A model generated the notes under the pieces. The model was not told the origin of the DNA. It saw only the letters and a program-made list of their open reading frames with translations, and ran no database searches. The translations under genes and the position numbers were made by a program. Below are positions 49,665 to 59,202 of a DNA stretch of 64,000 nucleotides, piece by piece. The number at the start of each line of letters is the position of its first letter. Position 1 is the stretch's first letter. The stretch is from Methylomonas sp. LL1 (GTDB lineage Bacteria > Pseudomonadota > Gammaproteobacteria > Methylococcales > Methylomonadaceae): the NCBI RefSeq assembly GCF_015711015.1, contig NZ_CP064653.1, positions 930,001 to 994,000 on the forward strand, in the 5' to 3' direction.

Positions 49665-49692
49665 TGTTGTGAAATCGTAATCATGGTATAAA
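49665..49692 (+). promoter_or_regulatory. rpsB: Probable rpsB promoter
   Basis: TTGTTG (49665-49670) and TATAAA (49687-49692) are 16 bp apart; TGG directly before the latter makes an extended -10. The leader to rpsB would be about 140 nt, long enough for the fold listed next. Confidence 0.5.
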
Positions 49693-49794
49693 GTGAAGTT
49701 CACTATGTTTAATACTCACGCCTGTCGACACGATTGATGGGGTGCCGGTTAAAGTCCTAGGGCATTAACGGGTCATCAGTCGGGACGGAGCGGA

Positions 49795-49822
49795 GGCGTA
49801 ACCCAACGCCGAATCATTCGGC
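49795..49822 (+). promoter_or_regulatory. Possible S2 autoregulatory leader structure
   Basis: GGCGT (49795-49799) pairs with ACGCC (49806-49810), and GCCGAAT (49808-49814) faces ATTCGGC (49816-49822). The stems share three bases, so only one can form at a time. They end just before the AGGAG ribosome site (49831-49835). Ribosomal protein S2 represses its own mRNA in E. coli, and this could be the site. Confidence 0.4.
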
Positions 49823-49841
49823 AAAATCTTAGGAGAAATAC

Positions 49842-50585
49842 ATGGCAGCAGTGTCAATGCGTCAAATGCTAGAAGCGGGTGTTCACTTCGGACACCAAAC
49901 TCGTTACTGGAATCCCAAAATGGCTTCCTATTTGTTCGGAGCCCGTAACAAAATCCATATCATCGATTTGGAACAAACGCTTCCAATGTTCAACGACGCG
50001 ATGAATTATTTGGGCCAAATGACCGCCAATAAAGGCAGCATTCTGTTTGTCGGCACCAAAAAGGCCGCGCGTAAAGCCGTGGCGGAAGAAGCCAAACGTT
50101 GCGGCATGCCTTATGTCAACCATCGCTGGTTGGGTGGTATGTTGACCAACTTCAAAACCATCAAAAAATCCATTAATCGCCTGAAAGAACTGGAAGCGAT
50201 GAAGGCCGATGGTACCCTGTATCAACGTTTTAGCAAAAAAGAAGCGTTGGGCATGGAGCGTGAATTGGAAAAACTGGAGCGCAGTCTGGGCGGTATCAAA
50301 GACATGCGCGGCACGCCGGACGCGATTTTCGTGCTGGATGTCGGCTATGAGAAAAACGCTATCATGGAAGCCAAAAAACTGGGTATCCCTGTTATCGGCG
50401 TGGTTGACTCCAATAACTCGCCTGAAAACATTGACTATGTCATTCCTGGCAACGATGACTCGATTCGCGCGGTCACTCTGTATTGCCAAAGTGCTGCCGC
50501 GGCGGTTTTGGAAGCCAAGGCATTGCGTATGGATGCCGGTGCAAAATCGGATGACTTCGTCGAGGAAGTTGTAGCGGAAGCGTAA
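49842..50585 (+). CDS. rpsB: Small ribosomal subunit protein uS2
   Basis: A 247-aa S2 protein with the standard N-terminus [20 protein letters not shown] and the [33 protein letters not shown] and [19 protein letters not shown] signatures. It binds late on the 30S head-platform junction. AGGAG precedes the ATG at a good distance. First gene of the rpsB-tsf set; three hairpins separate it from tsf. Confidence 0.98.
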   Translation: MAAVSMRQMLEAGVHFGHQTRYWNPKMASYLFGARNKIHIIDLEQTLPMFNDAMNYLGQMTANKGSILFVGTKKAARKAVAEEAKRCGMPYVNHRWLGGMLTNFKTIKKSINRLKELEAMKADGTLYQRFSKKEALGMERELEKLERSLGGIKDMRGTPDAIFVLDVGYEKNAIMEAKKLGIPVIGVVDSNNSPENIDYVIPGNDDSIRAVTLYCQSAAAAVLEAKALRMDAGAKSDDFVEEVVAEA

Positions 50586-50592
50586 GTTTTAT

Positions 50593-50644
50593 GCATCCCG
50601 GCCGCATAAAGCCGGGTATGCTTGAGCCTGATTCGACCAGGCTC
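50593..50644 (+). other. Two hairpins in the rpsB-tsf spacer
   Basis: GCAT-x-CCCGGC (50593-50602) pairs with GCCGGG-x-ATGC (50611-50621). GAGCCTG (50624-50630) pairs with CAGGCTC (50638-50644). They precede the terminator-like hairpin at 50659 and may protect the rpsB 3' end or tune tsf. Confidence 0.5.
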
Positions 50645-50658
50645 CGATTTAGTCTTTT

Positions 50659-50686
50659 AAACGCCTCCTTAGTGAGGCGTTTTTTT
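50659..50686 (+). terminator. Rho-independent terminator/attenuator between rpsB and tsf
   Basis: AAACGCCTC (50659-50667) pairs with GAGGCGTTT (50674-50682) over a 6-nt loop, followed by T's to 50686. It would end part of the rpsB transcripts and lower tsf expression relative to rpsB. Confidence 0.8.
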
Positions 50687-50710
50687 AGTTAATAAACTTG
50701 AGGAAAAAAT

Positions 50711-51589
50711 ATGAGTATTAGTGCGGCTATGGTTAAGGAACTGCGTGAGCGTACCGGTTCCGGCATGATGGAATGTAAAAAAGCCCTGGTTGAAGCTAAT
50801 GGCGATATGGAATTAGCCATCGAGAATATGCGCAAAGCGGGTTTGGCTAAAGCCGATAAAAAATCCGGCCGTATCGCCGCCGAAGGCGTGATCGGTGTAA
50901 AAGTCTCCGATGACGGTAAAACCGTCGTGATGGTGGATGTCAATTGCGAAACCGATTTCGTGGCCAAGGGCGATGATTTTTCAGGGTTCGTCAACGATGT
51001 GGTTAATGCAATGTTGTCCGCCGATGTTGAAAGTGAAGAACAATTACAAGCCATGACTCTGGCCAGCGGCGTCACGGTTGATGACACTCGCCGCGCGTTG
51101 ATTGCCAAACTGGGCGAGAACATCACCGTTAGACGCTTTAAAAAGTTTTCCACCGCCGAAGGTGGCCAAGCATGCTATTTGCACGGCAGCAAAATCGGCG
51201 TTATCGTAGAACTGTCGAAAGACGACAGCGCGCTGGGTAAGGATATTGCGATGCATATCGCCGCATCCAAACCGGAATATGTGTCCGAAGATCAAGTATC
51301 CGCCGACGTGATTGCCAAGGAAAAAGAAATTTTCTCCGCCCAAGCCTTGGAAAGCGGCAAACCGGCCGAAATCGTCGAGAAAATGATCGGCGGTCGCATC
51401 AGCAAATTCCTGGCCGAAATTACGTTGGTTGGGCAGCCTTTCATTAAAGACGATAGCATGACGGTCGGTAAACTGCTGTCTTCCAAAGGCAATTCCGTGG
51501 TGCGCTTTGCCCGTTTTGAAGTCGGCGAAGGGATTGAGAAAAAAGAAGAAGACTTTGCCGCCGAAGTGATGGCGCAGGTAAGAGGTTAA
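50711..51589 (+). CDS. tsf: Translation elongation factor Ts
   Basis: A 292-aa nucleotide-exchange factor that recycles EF-Tu by releasing GDP. It shows the N-terminal UBA-like part (VKELRERTGSGMMECKKAL), the CETDFVA motif that contacts EF-Tu, and the core halves with VEKMIGGRISKFLAEI. Length is near the E. coli 283. TGAGGA precedes the ATG. A strong terminator follows. Confidence 0.98.
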   Translation: MSISAAMVKELRERTGSGMMECKKALVEANGDMELAIENMRKAGLAKADKKSGRIAAEGVIGVKVSDDGKTVVMVDVNCETDFVAKGDDFSGFVNDVVNAMLSADVESEEQLQAMTLASGVTVDDTRRALIAKLGENITVRRFKKFSTAEGGQACYLHGSKIGVIVELSKDDSALGKDIAMHIAASKPEYVSEDQVSADVIAKEKEIFSAQALESGKPAEIVEKMIGGRISKFLAEITLVGQPFIKDDSMTVGKLLSSKGNSVVRFARFEVGEGIEKKEEDFAAEVMAQVRG

Positions 51590-51601
51590 CCTCATCCGAT
51601 A

Positions 51602-51627
51602 AAAACCCGGTTTTTACCGGGTTTTTT
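51602..51627 (+). terminator. Rho-independent terminator after tsf
   Basis: AAAACCCGG (51602-51610) pairs with CCGGGTTTT (51617-51625), loop TTTTTA, followed by further T's. It marks the likely end of the rpsB-tsf transcript. Confidence 0.85.
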
Positions 51628-51677
51628 CTGTTCTGAATTGATTACTTTAACCTATCAGCCTTGGGATACTATCGAAT

Positions 51678-52397
51678 ATGAGTCACACGATTTGCCAGAG
51701 AATTTTACTTAAATTAAGCGGCGAAGCACTGATGAGCGAAAAAGGGGGTAGTATTGATCCCGATATCGTTCAGCGTTTGGCGCAAGAAGTTAAAGACTTG
51801 TGTGATGCCGGTATTCAGGTGGGCTTGGTGATTGGCGGCGGCAATATCTTGCGGGGTGGCGAGAAAGCCTCGGAAGGGCTTAATCGCGTTACCGGCGATC
51901 AGATGGGGATGTTGGCAACCGTGATTAACGCCTTGGCCATGCAGGATGCACTGGAATACCTGGGCCAGCCGGTGCGGGTGATGACGGCGCTTAAAATCAA
52001 TCAGGTTTGCGAGGACTACATTCGCCGACGGGCGGTCAGGCACTTGGAAAAAGGCCGGGTCACCATCTTTGCCGCCGGCACCGGTAATCCGTTTTTTACC
52101 ACCGATACCGCGGCCAGTTTGCGCGCCATTGAAATCGACGCCGAGTTGATGATCAAGGCCACCAAGGTCAAGGGCGTTTATTCGGCCGACCCTAATAAAG
52201 TCGCCGACGCCGTGTTTTATTCGCGTTTGACCTATGACGAAGCCATAGACCAGCGTTTGAACGTGATGGATACCACGGCGTTGGTGTTATGTCGTGACAA
52301 TAACCTGCCGATGCGGGTAATGAACATTTTTGAGCCGGGAGCGGTAATGCGTTTGATGCGCGGTGAAGACATCGGCTCTCTAATCGTGAGGAAATAG
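51678..52397 (+). CDS. pyrH: UMP kinase
   Basis: A 239-aa bacterial UMP kinase of the amino-acid-kinase fold, converting UMP to UDP for RNA and cell-envelope sugar synthesis. Visible motifs: [39 protein letters not shown] and the C-terminal [10 protein letters not shown]. It starts the pyrH-frr-uppS-cdsA-dxr-rseP run, with frr one base after its stop. Confidence 0.98.
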   Translation: MSHTICQRILLKLSGEALMSEKGGSIDPDIVQRLAQEVKDLCDAGIQVGLVIGGGNILRGGEKASEGLNRVTGDQMGMLATVINALAMQDALEYLGQPVRVMTALKINQVCEDYIRRRAVRHLEKGRVTIFAAGTGNPFFTTDTAASLRAIEIDAELMIKATKVKGVYSADPNKVADAVFYSRLTYDEAIDQRLNVMDTTALVLCRDNNLPMRVMNIFEPGAVMRLMRGEDIGSLIVRK

Positions 52398-52398
52398 A

Positions 52399-52956
52399 AT
52401 GATCAGTGATATTCAACAAGATGCGGCGGCGCGGATGGTAAAAAGCATCGAAGCCCTGCAAAAAGCGTTCACCAAAATCAGAACCGGGCGGGCACATCCT
52501 AGCCTGCTGGATCAAATCAGTGTCAGTTATTATGGTTCGGAATCGCCCTTATCCCAGGTAGCCAATGTCTCGGTGGAAGATGCCAGAACTTTGAAAGTGG
52601 TGCCCTGGGAAAAGGGTATGATACAAGCCATCGAAAAAGCCATTTTGTCGTCCGGTTTGGGCTTGAATCCGGCTACCCAAGGCACGGTGATTCGTATCCC
52701 GTTACCAGCCTTGACCGAGGAGCGTAGACGCGACTTGGTGAAAGTGGTTAAAAACGAAGCCGAACAAGGCCGGGTTGCGATCAGAAACATCCGCCGCGAT
52801 GCTAATGCGGCAGTCAAGGATGCGCTGAAGGAAAAGTTGATTTCAGAAGACGATGCGCGGCAAGCCGAAGACAAAATTCAAAAGCTCACCGATCAATACA
52901 TCAAAGAAGTGGAAAAGCATCTTGAAGAAAAAGAAGCCGATCTGCTGTCCATGTAG
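52399..52956 (+). CDS. frr: Ribosome recycling factor
   Basis: A 185-aa two-domain protein that, with EF-G, splits the 70S ribosome after termination. It shows [38 protein letters not shown] and [10 protein letters not shown], and the full family length. It lies one base after pyrH, so the two are co-translated. Confidence 0.98.
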   Translation: MISDIQQDAAARMVKSIEALQKAFTKIRTGRAHPSLLDQISVSYYGSESPLSQVANVSVEDARTLKVVPWEKGMIQAIEKAILSSGLGLNPATQGTVIRIPLPALTEERRRDLVKVVKNEAEQGRVAIRNIRRDANAAVKDALKEKLISEDDARQAEDKIQKLTDQYIKEVEKHLEEKEADLLSM

Positions 52957-52973
52957 ATTAACCGAGAGTGCTT

Positions 52974-53738
52974 ATGTCAGATGAGCTTGGTAGCCCATTG
53001 TTAGTTAACAACGATAATCCCCGGCATATTGCCATCATCATGGATGGCAACGGCCGCTGGGCGCAAAAACGATTGATGCCAAGAATCATGGGGCATCATG
53101 CCGGCGTCAAAGCGGTTAGAAAAATTGTCGAGTATTGTGCCAAGCAAAACATCGAAGTGTTGTCGCTGTTTGCCTTTAGCAGCGAAAATTGGCGGCGTCC
53201 CAAGGATGAAGTCAGTTTGCTGATGGAATTATTCATGAGCACGCTGCAAACCCAAGTCGATAAACTGGACAAAAACAATATTCGCTTGCGTATCATCGGC
53301 GACAAGGAAGCATTCCCGGAAAAATTGCAGGAAAAAATCCGTGCCGCCGAAGCCCAGACAGCCCATAACACCGGGCTGACCCTGGTGATTGCCGCCAACT
53401 ACGGCGGCCGCTGGGATATTACCCAGGCTCTGCAAAAAATTGTTGCTGCTATCAAAGCCGATGAAATCCAGGAACAAGCCATTACCGAAGACTTGATCAA
53501 CCAATATCTGGTAACGGCCGATCTGCCGGAACCGGATTTGTTTATCCGTTCCGGCGGCGAGGAGCGGGTCAGTAACTTTTTGTTGTGGCAACTGGCTTAC
53601 ACCGAGTTTTATTTTACCGACGTGCTGTGGCCGGATTTCGATCAGGCTATGATGCAGAAAGCCATAGACAGTTTTAAGGGCAGGCAAAGGCGTTTCGGCC
53701 ACACCGGCGAACAAATCATCGACAAACGTATTCTCTAG
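52974..53738 (+). CDS. uppS: Undecaprenyl diphosphate synthase
   Basis: A 254-aa cis-prenyltransferase that adds isoprene units to farnesyl diphosphate to make the C55 carrier for peptidoglycan and polysaccharides. The catalytic Asp is in IAIIMDGNGRWAQKR, followed by FAFSSENWRRP and SGGEERVSNFLLWQ, where most family members read SGEQRISNF. I chose the ATG at 52974; a GTG at 52968 is two codons upstream. Confidence 0.97.
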   Translation: MSDELGSPLLVNNDNPRHIAIIMDGNGRWAQKRLMPRIMGHHAGVKAVRKIVEYCAKQNIEVLSLFAFSSENWRRPKDEVSLLMELFMSTLQTQVDKLDKNNIRLRIIGDKEAFPEKLQEKIRAAEAQTAHNTGLTLVIAANYGGRWDITQALQKIVAAIKADEIQEQAITEDLINQYLVTADLPEPDLFIRSGGEERVSNFLLWQLAYTEFYFTDVLWPDFDQAMMQKAIDSFKGRQRRFGHTGEQIIDKRIL

Positions 53739-53773
53739 GCACTTTTCACAACCATAATAATTAAAAGCACACT

Positions 53774-54697
53774 ATGTTAGTACAACGCATCCTAACGGCC
53801 TCGGTGTTGGCGGCCGTCGTTATCCTGGCGGTTTTTCAATTGCCCTCCATTTATTTTTCATTGTTCATCGCTATCGTCACATTAGGTGGGGCCTGGGAAT
53901 GGCTGTCTCTGACCGGGGTCGAAAAAATGAGCAACAAACTGCTGTTTTTGGCGCTGCTGATTTTCCCGATGTTCGGAGTCACTTACTGGACGGTTTTTCT
54001 GGAATTGCTCGGCGAAGCCATGGAATGGCCGGAAGTCAAGGATTACTCCGATGCGCTGGAATGGCTGGTGATTGCCCCGGTATTGTTCTGGATTTTGGCG
54101 ATGATAGTCATCAGACAATCGGCGCCGCAATTATTGAAAATGGAGTTCAAACCACGCTTGCAAGCTTTTCTCGGCTGGCTGGTATTGTTGTCGGCCTGGA
54201 TGTTTTTGAGCAAATTGAGAGCTTATTACGGTCCCGGTATGGTGTTGTATTTTCTGATATTGATATGGGCGGCCGATATCAGCGCCTATTTTGTCGGTAA
54301 AGCATGGGGCAAGGACAAGTTGGCGCCTGAAATTAGCCCCGGCAAGACAGTGCAAGGCATGTATGGCGCATTGAGTTCCGCGGTAATTTGCGGTATCGGT
54401 TTTCACATTTATGGCCGGTTAACTTCGGACGATTCCTCCGAAGCGCAAGACGGAATGTTAAGGTTCCTGGATGAGCTGGTGTTTGTGGATATGCTGGTGT
54501 TATCGGTTTTCACTGTATTGGTTTCAATTTATGGTGATTTATTTTTCAGTTTGATTAAGCGGCGCAGTGGGGTAAAAGATAGCGGTAGCTTGCTGCCCGG
54601 TCATGGAGGCATATTGGATAGAGTGGACAGTATCATCGCCGCCGCCCCGTTTTTTTATGCGGGTATTGTATTGATCGGTAGGATTTTCTACTCATGA
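53774..54697 (+). CDS. cdsA: Phosphatidate cytidylyltransferase
   Basis: A 307-aa polytopic membrane enzyme making CDP-diacylglycerol from phosphatidate and CTP, the branch point of phospholipid synthesis. About seven to eight hydrophobic segments are visible, with the signature [20 protein letters not shown] and then DRVDS near the C-terminus. The stop overlaps the dxr start by four bases (ATGA). Confidence 0.97.
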   Translation: MLVQRILTASVLAAVVILAVFQLPSIYFSLFIAIVTLGGAWEWLSLTGVEKMSNKLLFLALLIFPMFGVTYWTVFLELLGEAMEWPEVKDYSDALEWLVIAPVLFWILAMIVIRQSAPQLLKMEFKPRLQAFLGWLVLLSAWMFLSKLRAYYGPGMVLYFLILIWAADISAYFVGKAWGKDKLAPEISPGKTVQGMYGALSSAVICGIGFHIYGRLTSDDSSEAQDGMLRFLDELVFVDMLVLSVFTVLVSIYGDLFFSLIKRRSGVKDSGSLLPGHGGILDRVDSIIAAAPFFYAGIVLIGRIFYS

Positions 54698-55878
54698 AAG
54701 GTATCTGCATTCTCGGAGCGACTGGCTCGATAGGCGTTAGCACCTTGGATGTCGTGGCTCGGCATCCGGATAAATACCGTATCGTCGCGTTGACCGCCAA
54801 CGGTAACATCGAGACGCTCTACCAACAGTGCCTAACTCATCATCCCGAATACGCGGTGGTCGTCACCGAAAGCAAGGCCGAAGAATTCAGGCAAAGAATT
54901 GCCGTATCCCCGGTGGCGGACATCAAGGTTTTGGCGGGCAGCGATGCCTTGCAACAAGTCGCCACGCTGGATAATGTCGATGCGGTGATGGCGGCGATTG
55001 TCGGCGCGGCCGGACTATTGCCGACGTTGGCGGCGGCCAAGGCCGGTAAGACGGTATTGCTGGCCAATAAGGAAGCGCTGGTGATGTCCGGTCAAATTTT
55101 CATGCAAGCCGTCAGCGATTCGGGCGCGGTGCTGTTGCCGATCGACAGCGAGCATAACGCCATTTTTCAATGCATGCCGGCCGGTTATACACCGGGGCAT
55201 AGCGCGAAGCAGGCGCGGCGGATTTTGTTGACCGCGTCCGGCGGTCCGTTCCGAAAAACTCCGCTGGAAACCTTGCCGAGCGTCACCCCGGATCAGGCCG
55301 TCGCCCATCCAAAATGGGACATGGGGCGGAAAATTTCGGTGGACTCGGCTACCATGATGAACAAAGGCCTGGAACTGATCGAGGCCTGTCTGCTGTTCAA
55401 CATGGATCCCGATCAGATTCAGGTGGTGATCCATCCGCAGAGCATCATTCATTCGATGGTGGATTATGTCGATGGCTCGGTTTTGGCGCAAATGGGCAAT
55501 CCCGACATGCGTACCCCTATCGCGCATGCCATGGCTTGGCCCGAGCGTTTTGATTCCGGCGTGGCGCCGTTGAATATCTTCGAAGTCGGGCACATGGATT
55601 TCGAACAACCCGATCTGCAACGTTTTCCGTGCTTGAAGCTGGCCTACGACGCCATCAAGGCTGGAGGTATCATGCCGACGGTATTGAACGCGGCCAATGA
55701 AATCGCGGTCGAAGCGTTTTTAAACCAAGAAGTGAAGTTCACCGACATCGCCATCATCATCGAACGCAGCATGGCCCAATTTGCCCCTGACAATGCCGAT
55801 AGCTTGGAATTGGTATTGCGGGCAGATAGCCAGGCGCGCGAGGTGGCTAAAACCGTGATCGGAGCCCTGGCGGCCTAA
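54694..55878 (+). CDS. dxr: 1-deoxy-D-xylulose 5-phosphate reductoisomerase
   Basis: A 394-aa NADPH enzyme of the MEP isoprenoid pathway that makes 2-C-methyl-D-erythritol 4-phosphate. It has the N-terminal NADPH motif [13 protein letters not shown], the metal ligands in [10 protein letters not shown], the flexible loop SGGPFRK and [20 protein letters not shown]. It supplies precursors for UppS next door. Its stop shares one base with the rseP start. Confidence 0.98.
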   Translation: MKGICILGATGSIGVSTLDVVARHPDKYRIVALTANGNIETLYQQCLTHHPEYAVVVTESKAEEFRQRIAVSPVADIKVLAGSDALQQVATLDNVDAVMAAIVGAAGLLPTLAAAKAGKTVLLANKEALVMSGQIFMQAVSDSGAVLLPIDSEHNAIFQCMPAGYTPGHSAKQARRILLTASGGPFRKTPLETLPSVTPDQAVAHPKWDMGRKISVDSATMMNKGLELIEACLLFNMDPDQIQVVIHPQSIIHSMVDYVDGSVLAQMGNPDMRTPIAHAMAWPERFDSGVAPLNIFEVGHMDFEQPDLQRFPCLKLAYDAIKAGGIMPTVLNAANEIAVEAFLNQEVKFTDIAIIIERSMAQFAPDNADSLELVLRADSQAREVAKTVIGALAA

Positions 55879-57242
55879 TGGAAACTCTGCATACTCTGTT
55901 TTATTTCAGCATCGCGATTGCGGTGCTGGTCGCGTTTCATGAACTGGGCCACTTTTTGGTGGCGCGTAAAACAGGGGTCAAAGTCATTCGCTTCTCGATT
56001 GGCTTCGGCAAAAAATTATGGGCTTACCAAAAGTCGCCCGACCAAACCGAGTTTGTGCTGTCCGCCATCCCCTTGGGAGGGTACGTGAAAATGGTGGATG
56101 AGCGCGAAGGCGAGGTTAAACCGGAAGATTTGCCCTATGCATTCAATAGGCAATCGGTTGGTGTTAGAACGGTTATCGTGGCGGCGGGCCCGCTGTTTAA
56201 TCTGATACTGGCCGTGGTTCTATTTTGGCTGGTTCTGGTCATCGGCGAAACGGGTATCAAGCCGATATTGGGTCCCGTCGCCATCGGTACGTTGGCGGCG
56301 GACGCCGGATTCCAAGCCGGCGATCAAATTGTTAGCGTCAACCAAAAGCCGACCCCAACGTGGGCGATGGCTTTGGATGAAGTTTTTTCATCGGCTATCG
56401 ATGGTCAGCGCGATATTGTGGTCGACGTTAAAACCAACGACGAGCAACAGCAGTTTCGTGTAATCACGCTGAACGACGATGATGTCAAAACTCCGGAAGT
56501 ATTTAATGATCGGCTTGGATTGAAACCCTGGATGCCGGTGATCAAACCTGTTATCGGCAAATTGCTGGAAGATGGCCCCGCAAAGCAAGCCGGTTTGCAA
56601 ACAGGTGATTTGATCCTCAGTGCCGATGGTCAAGCCATCACGGATTGGCAGCATTGGGTCGATTATGTGCAAGCCAAGCCCGACATGCGGATTGATGTCG
56701 CCATCGAACGCAATGACGTGCGGAGCGAGTTGCAGCTGACGCCTCGTGCCGAGACTCAGCCTGATGGCAAATCCATCGGCAAAATCGGCGCCGGCGTGGA
56801 TATACCGAAAGAGTTGCTGGATAGCTTGCAGGTCGAATATTCGCTATCGCCCTTGGAGGCCGTGCCGGCGGCATTTGAAAAAACCCGGTTTTACGCGCTG
56901 AGTACGCTAAAAATGATAGGCAAAATGTTTATCGGGTCGGCCTCGGTCGATAATTTAAGCGGCCCCATCAGTATCGCGCAATATGCCGGACAATCGGCCG
57001 AAATGGGATTGACCGCCTTTCTGAAGTTTTTAGGTTTGGTCAGCGTTAGCCTTGGGGTTTTGAATTTGTTGCCCGTGCCGGTTTTAGATGGTGGGCATTT
57101 GTTGTTTTTTGCCGTGGAAGCCATCAAGGGCAGCCCGGTTTCCGATCGCTTGCAAATGTATTTTCAGCAAATCGGCATGTTTTTGTTGATTTCCTTAATG
57201 GTACTCGCCATGTTCTTGGATCTGGGGCGTTTGTTTCAATAA
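55878..57242 (+). CDS. rseP: RIP metalloprotease RseP
   Basis: A 454-aa site-2 protease that cuts RseA in the membrane during envelope stress, freeing sigma-E, and clears signal-peptide remnants. The zinc site HELGH (His21, Glu22, His25) lies in the first membrane helix, two PDZ domains follow (about 125-310), and the second zinc motif is LLPVPVLDGGHLLFF. In many gammaproteobacteria bamA comes next; here a dsbC-type gene does. Confidence 0.97.
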   Translation: METLHTLFYFSIAIAVLVAFHELGHFLVARKTGVKVIRFSIGFGKKLWAYQKSPDQTEFVLSAIPLGGYVKMVDEREGEVKPEDLPYAFNRQSVGVRTVIVAAGPLFNLILAVVLFWLVLVIGETGIKPILGPVAIGTLAADAGFQAGDQIVSVNQKPTPTWAMALDEVFSSAIDGQRDIVVDVKTNDEQQQFRVITLNDDDVKTPEVFNDRLGLKPWMPVIKPVIGKLLEDGPAKQAGLQTGDLILSADGQAITDWQHWVDYVQAKPDMRIDVAIERNDVRSELQLTPRAETQPDGKSIGKIGAGVDIPKELLDSLQVEYSLSPLEAVPAAFEKTRFYALSTLKMIGKMFIGSASVDNLSGPISIAQYAGQSAEMGLTAFLKFLGLVSVSLGVLNLLPVPVLDGGHLLFFAVEAIKGSPVSDRLQMYFQQIGMFLLISLMVLAMFLDLGRLFQ

Positions 57243-57308
57243 GGCTGAACAAAGTACCGGATTTAAAGTCCACTTCATTTCCTTCAAATCAAACCATTAG
57301 TCTTCATT

Positions 57309-58019
57309 ATGAAAAAAATCACTCAACTATTGATATTTGCGGCCGGTGTACTGATGGCAAGCAGTTGCATGGCCGACGAAGCGGCGATTAAGAAAGCCTT
57401 GGCCGAATTCATCCCCGGTGCTCAAGTCGATTCGATTAAAGCGACGGAAATCAAAGGCCTGTACGAAGTCGTTGCCGGCGGTAACATTTTTTACGCTTCC
57501 GAGGATGGCCGTTATTTGTTGCAGGGCCAATTGTTTGATGCGGTAGACAAAAAAAATCTTACCGAAAGCAAGCTGGCTGATGTGCGCAAACTGGCGCTCG
57601 ATAAAGTCGGCGAAAAAAATATGATTATCTTTAAGCCCGAAACCAGTAAACATTTCGTTTCGGTGTTCACCGACATCGATTGCGGTTACTGCCGCAAATT
57701 GCATTCAGAAATCGACCAGTATCTGGCTCAAGGTATCACCGTGCGTTACTTGTTCTTCCCGCGCGCCGGCAAGGGTTCCGAGTCTTACACCAAAGCGGTT
57801 TCGGTTTGGTGCGCGGCCGATAAACAAAAAGCCCTTACTGCGGCGAAAAAGGGCGAATCACTGGAATCAAAGTCTTGCGACAATCCTATCGACCAGCATA
57901 TGCAATTGGGTGAATCGTTCGGCATGAGCGGTACGCCGATGATCATTACCGAGAAAGGCACGGTACTGCCGGGTTATGTGCCGGCGGCACAATTGGCAAA
58001 AGTTCTTGGCAGCGAGTGA
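57309..58019 (+). CDS. dsbC: Thiol:disulfide interchange protein DsbC
   Basis: A 236-aa periplasmic disulfide isomerase that corrects wrong disulfides. Signal peptide MKKITQLLIFAAGVLMASS, a DsbC dimerisation domain (about 25-80), and a thioredoxin domain with the CxxC active site Cys125-Gly-Tyr-Cys128 and cis-Pro in GTPMIITE. It lies 66 nt after rseP, with a strong hairpin after it. Confidence 0.95.
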   Translation: MKKITQLLIFAAGVLMASSCMADEAAIKKALAEFIPGAQVDSIKATEIKGLYEVVAGGNIFYASEDGRYLLQGQLFDAVDKKNLTESKLADVRKLALDKVGEKNMIIFKPETSKHFVSVFTDIDCGYCRKLHSEIDQYLAQGITVRYLFFPRAGKGSESYTKAVSVWCAADKQKALTAAKKGESLESKSCDNPIDQHMQLGESFGMSGTPMIITEKGTVLPGYVPAAQLAKVLGSE

Positions 58020-58027
58020 GTTGACAC

Positions 58028-58056
58028 GAGGCGGCTTAGGTTTTTCAAGCCGCCTC
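58028..58056. terminator. Bidirectional hairpin between dsbC and the OmpA-like gene
   Basis: GAGGCGGCTT (58028-58037) pairs perfectly with AAGCCGCCTC (58047-58056) over a 9-nt loop. It lies in the 44-bp gap between convergent genes and could stop both transcripts, though the T-runs are poor. Confidence 0.65.
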
Positions 58057-58063
58057 AAAGTCC

Positions 58064-58657
58064 TTATCTTATCGTGACTTCCACCCGGCGATTTTTAGGT
58101 TCGGAGGTTTCATCGCCGGTTTTTACCAGTAAATTTTTCTCGCCATGCGAGGTTACGGTAATTTCCTTCACATCCATCTGGCTTGGATCAAACAGCTGAC
58201 TGACTTGCTCGGCCCGCTGCCGAGCCAGTTTTGCATTCAGTCTATCTTCGCCAACCGTGTCGGTATGGCCTATCACTGAAATATCGGCCGCGGGATGTTT
58301 TTTAGCGGTTTCGATAATCTTCGGTAACAAGGCATTCGATTCCGGGGTTAGTTGGGTACCGCCGGTTTCAAAATACAGTAAAAAGGTTTCCGGTAAAACA
58401 GGTTCAGAAGCCAATGCTCCGGCAAAATCCGATTTGATCTTTTGTTCATCGACTTTGAAAGCCTTATGGCTGGGGTCTTTTAGATTCGCGCCATAACCGG
58501 CCTGATCGATTACGGTTTCTCCTTGGTTGCTCTTGAAAATAACTTGTCCGGTGGAGCCGTCGTGATCTTCCAATAACACCAGATAGGATTGGTTACAGCC
58601 GGATAAAAGCAGGCTAAGGCCGACTACAAAAGTTTTGCTTGGAAAGTTTTTTGTCAT
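58064..58657 (-). CDS. OmpA-family lipoprotein
   Basis: A 197-aa lipoprotein. Signal VVGLSLL then lipobox LSGC at about residue 21. The C-terminal half is an OmpA-like peptidoglycan-binding domain (VIGHTDTVGEDRLNAKLARQ, with Asp and Arg ligands; KNRRVEV at the end). It probably tethers outer membrane to cell wall, or senses envelope state. Last gene of a CHASE2-FecR-OmpA set, 12 nt after the FecR gene. Confidence 0.9.
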   Translation of the reverse strand: MTKNFPSKTFVVGLSLLLSGCNQSYLVLLEDHDGSTGQVIFKSNQGETVIDQAGYGANLKDPSHKAFKVDEQKIKSDFAGALASEPVLPETFLLYFETGGTQLTPESNALLPKIIETAKKHPAADISVIGHTDTVGEDRLNAKLARQRAEQVSQLFDPSQMDVKEITVTSHGEKNLLVKTGDETSEPKNRRVEVTIR

Positions 58658-58669
58658 GGCAAATACTCA

Positions 58670-59116
58670 CTAATCTTCAAGTTTGACCAGAAAACGAGTG
58701 CCTCTGACCGCAATCACGCCGGTGGGGGTTTTCACGCTAACGGCTTCGGGTTTCAGCTTGGCGATCACGCCTGAAATATATTGCAAGGTGCCTTTTAGCA
58801 AGCTTGCACTGAGTTCCAGCTTGTCGTCCTCGGGCGCGAATTGGTAAGCATCGATGCTGAATTCGGTGTTGGGGCCAATCGACAATAGGGTGTTGTCTTT
58901 TAAGGTCAATCCGGCTGAACCATGCTCATCGGTTTTGATCAGACTGCCGATATGCACTGGGGAGCCCTGGCTAGCCCTGCTGGTGTTGCCATCATCGACA
59001 ATGTAGGCGATGTCACTGACGGTTTTAATATAACCAATGACCGAGGCGTCGGCGGCTGCGTTGCCCGGTATCAGTAGCACGACAAACAGTGCCGAGCACG
59101 GTGAAAAAGCTTTCAT
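58670..59116 (-). CDS. FecR-domain periplasmic protein
   Basis: A 148-aa exported protein: signal peptide MKAFSPCSALFVVLLIPG then a FecR-like beta domain (GSLIKTDEHGSAGLTLKDNT; LKGTLQYISG; VKTPTGVIAVRGTRFLV). I chose the ATG at 59116 because it gives a clean signal peptide with a GAGG ribosome site; an upstream start would add 17 residues. Unlike FecR anti-sigma regulators, it has no cytoplasmic part and no nearby sigma factor. Same operon as the CHASE2 and OmpA-like genes. Confidence 0.88.
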   Translation of the reverse strand: MKAFSPCSALFVVLLIPGNAAADASVIGYIKTVSDIAYIVDDGNTSRASQGSPVHIGSLIKTDEHGSAGLTLKDNTLLSIGPNTEFSIDAYQFAPEDDKLELSASLLKGTLQYISGVIAKLKPEAVSVKTPTGVIAVRGTRFLVKLED

Positions 59117-59202
59117 GTTAACCTCAACTATCAAGGGTGTGGGAACAGGCATCAATACATCCAGCATTGAAATCGCCCTGCAAGTATAGACAGTATTGGT
59201 AT

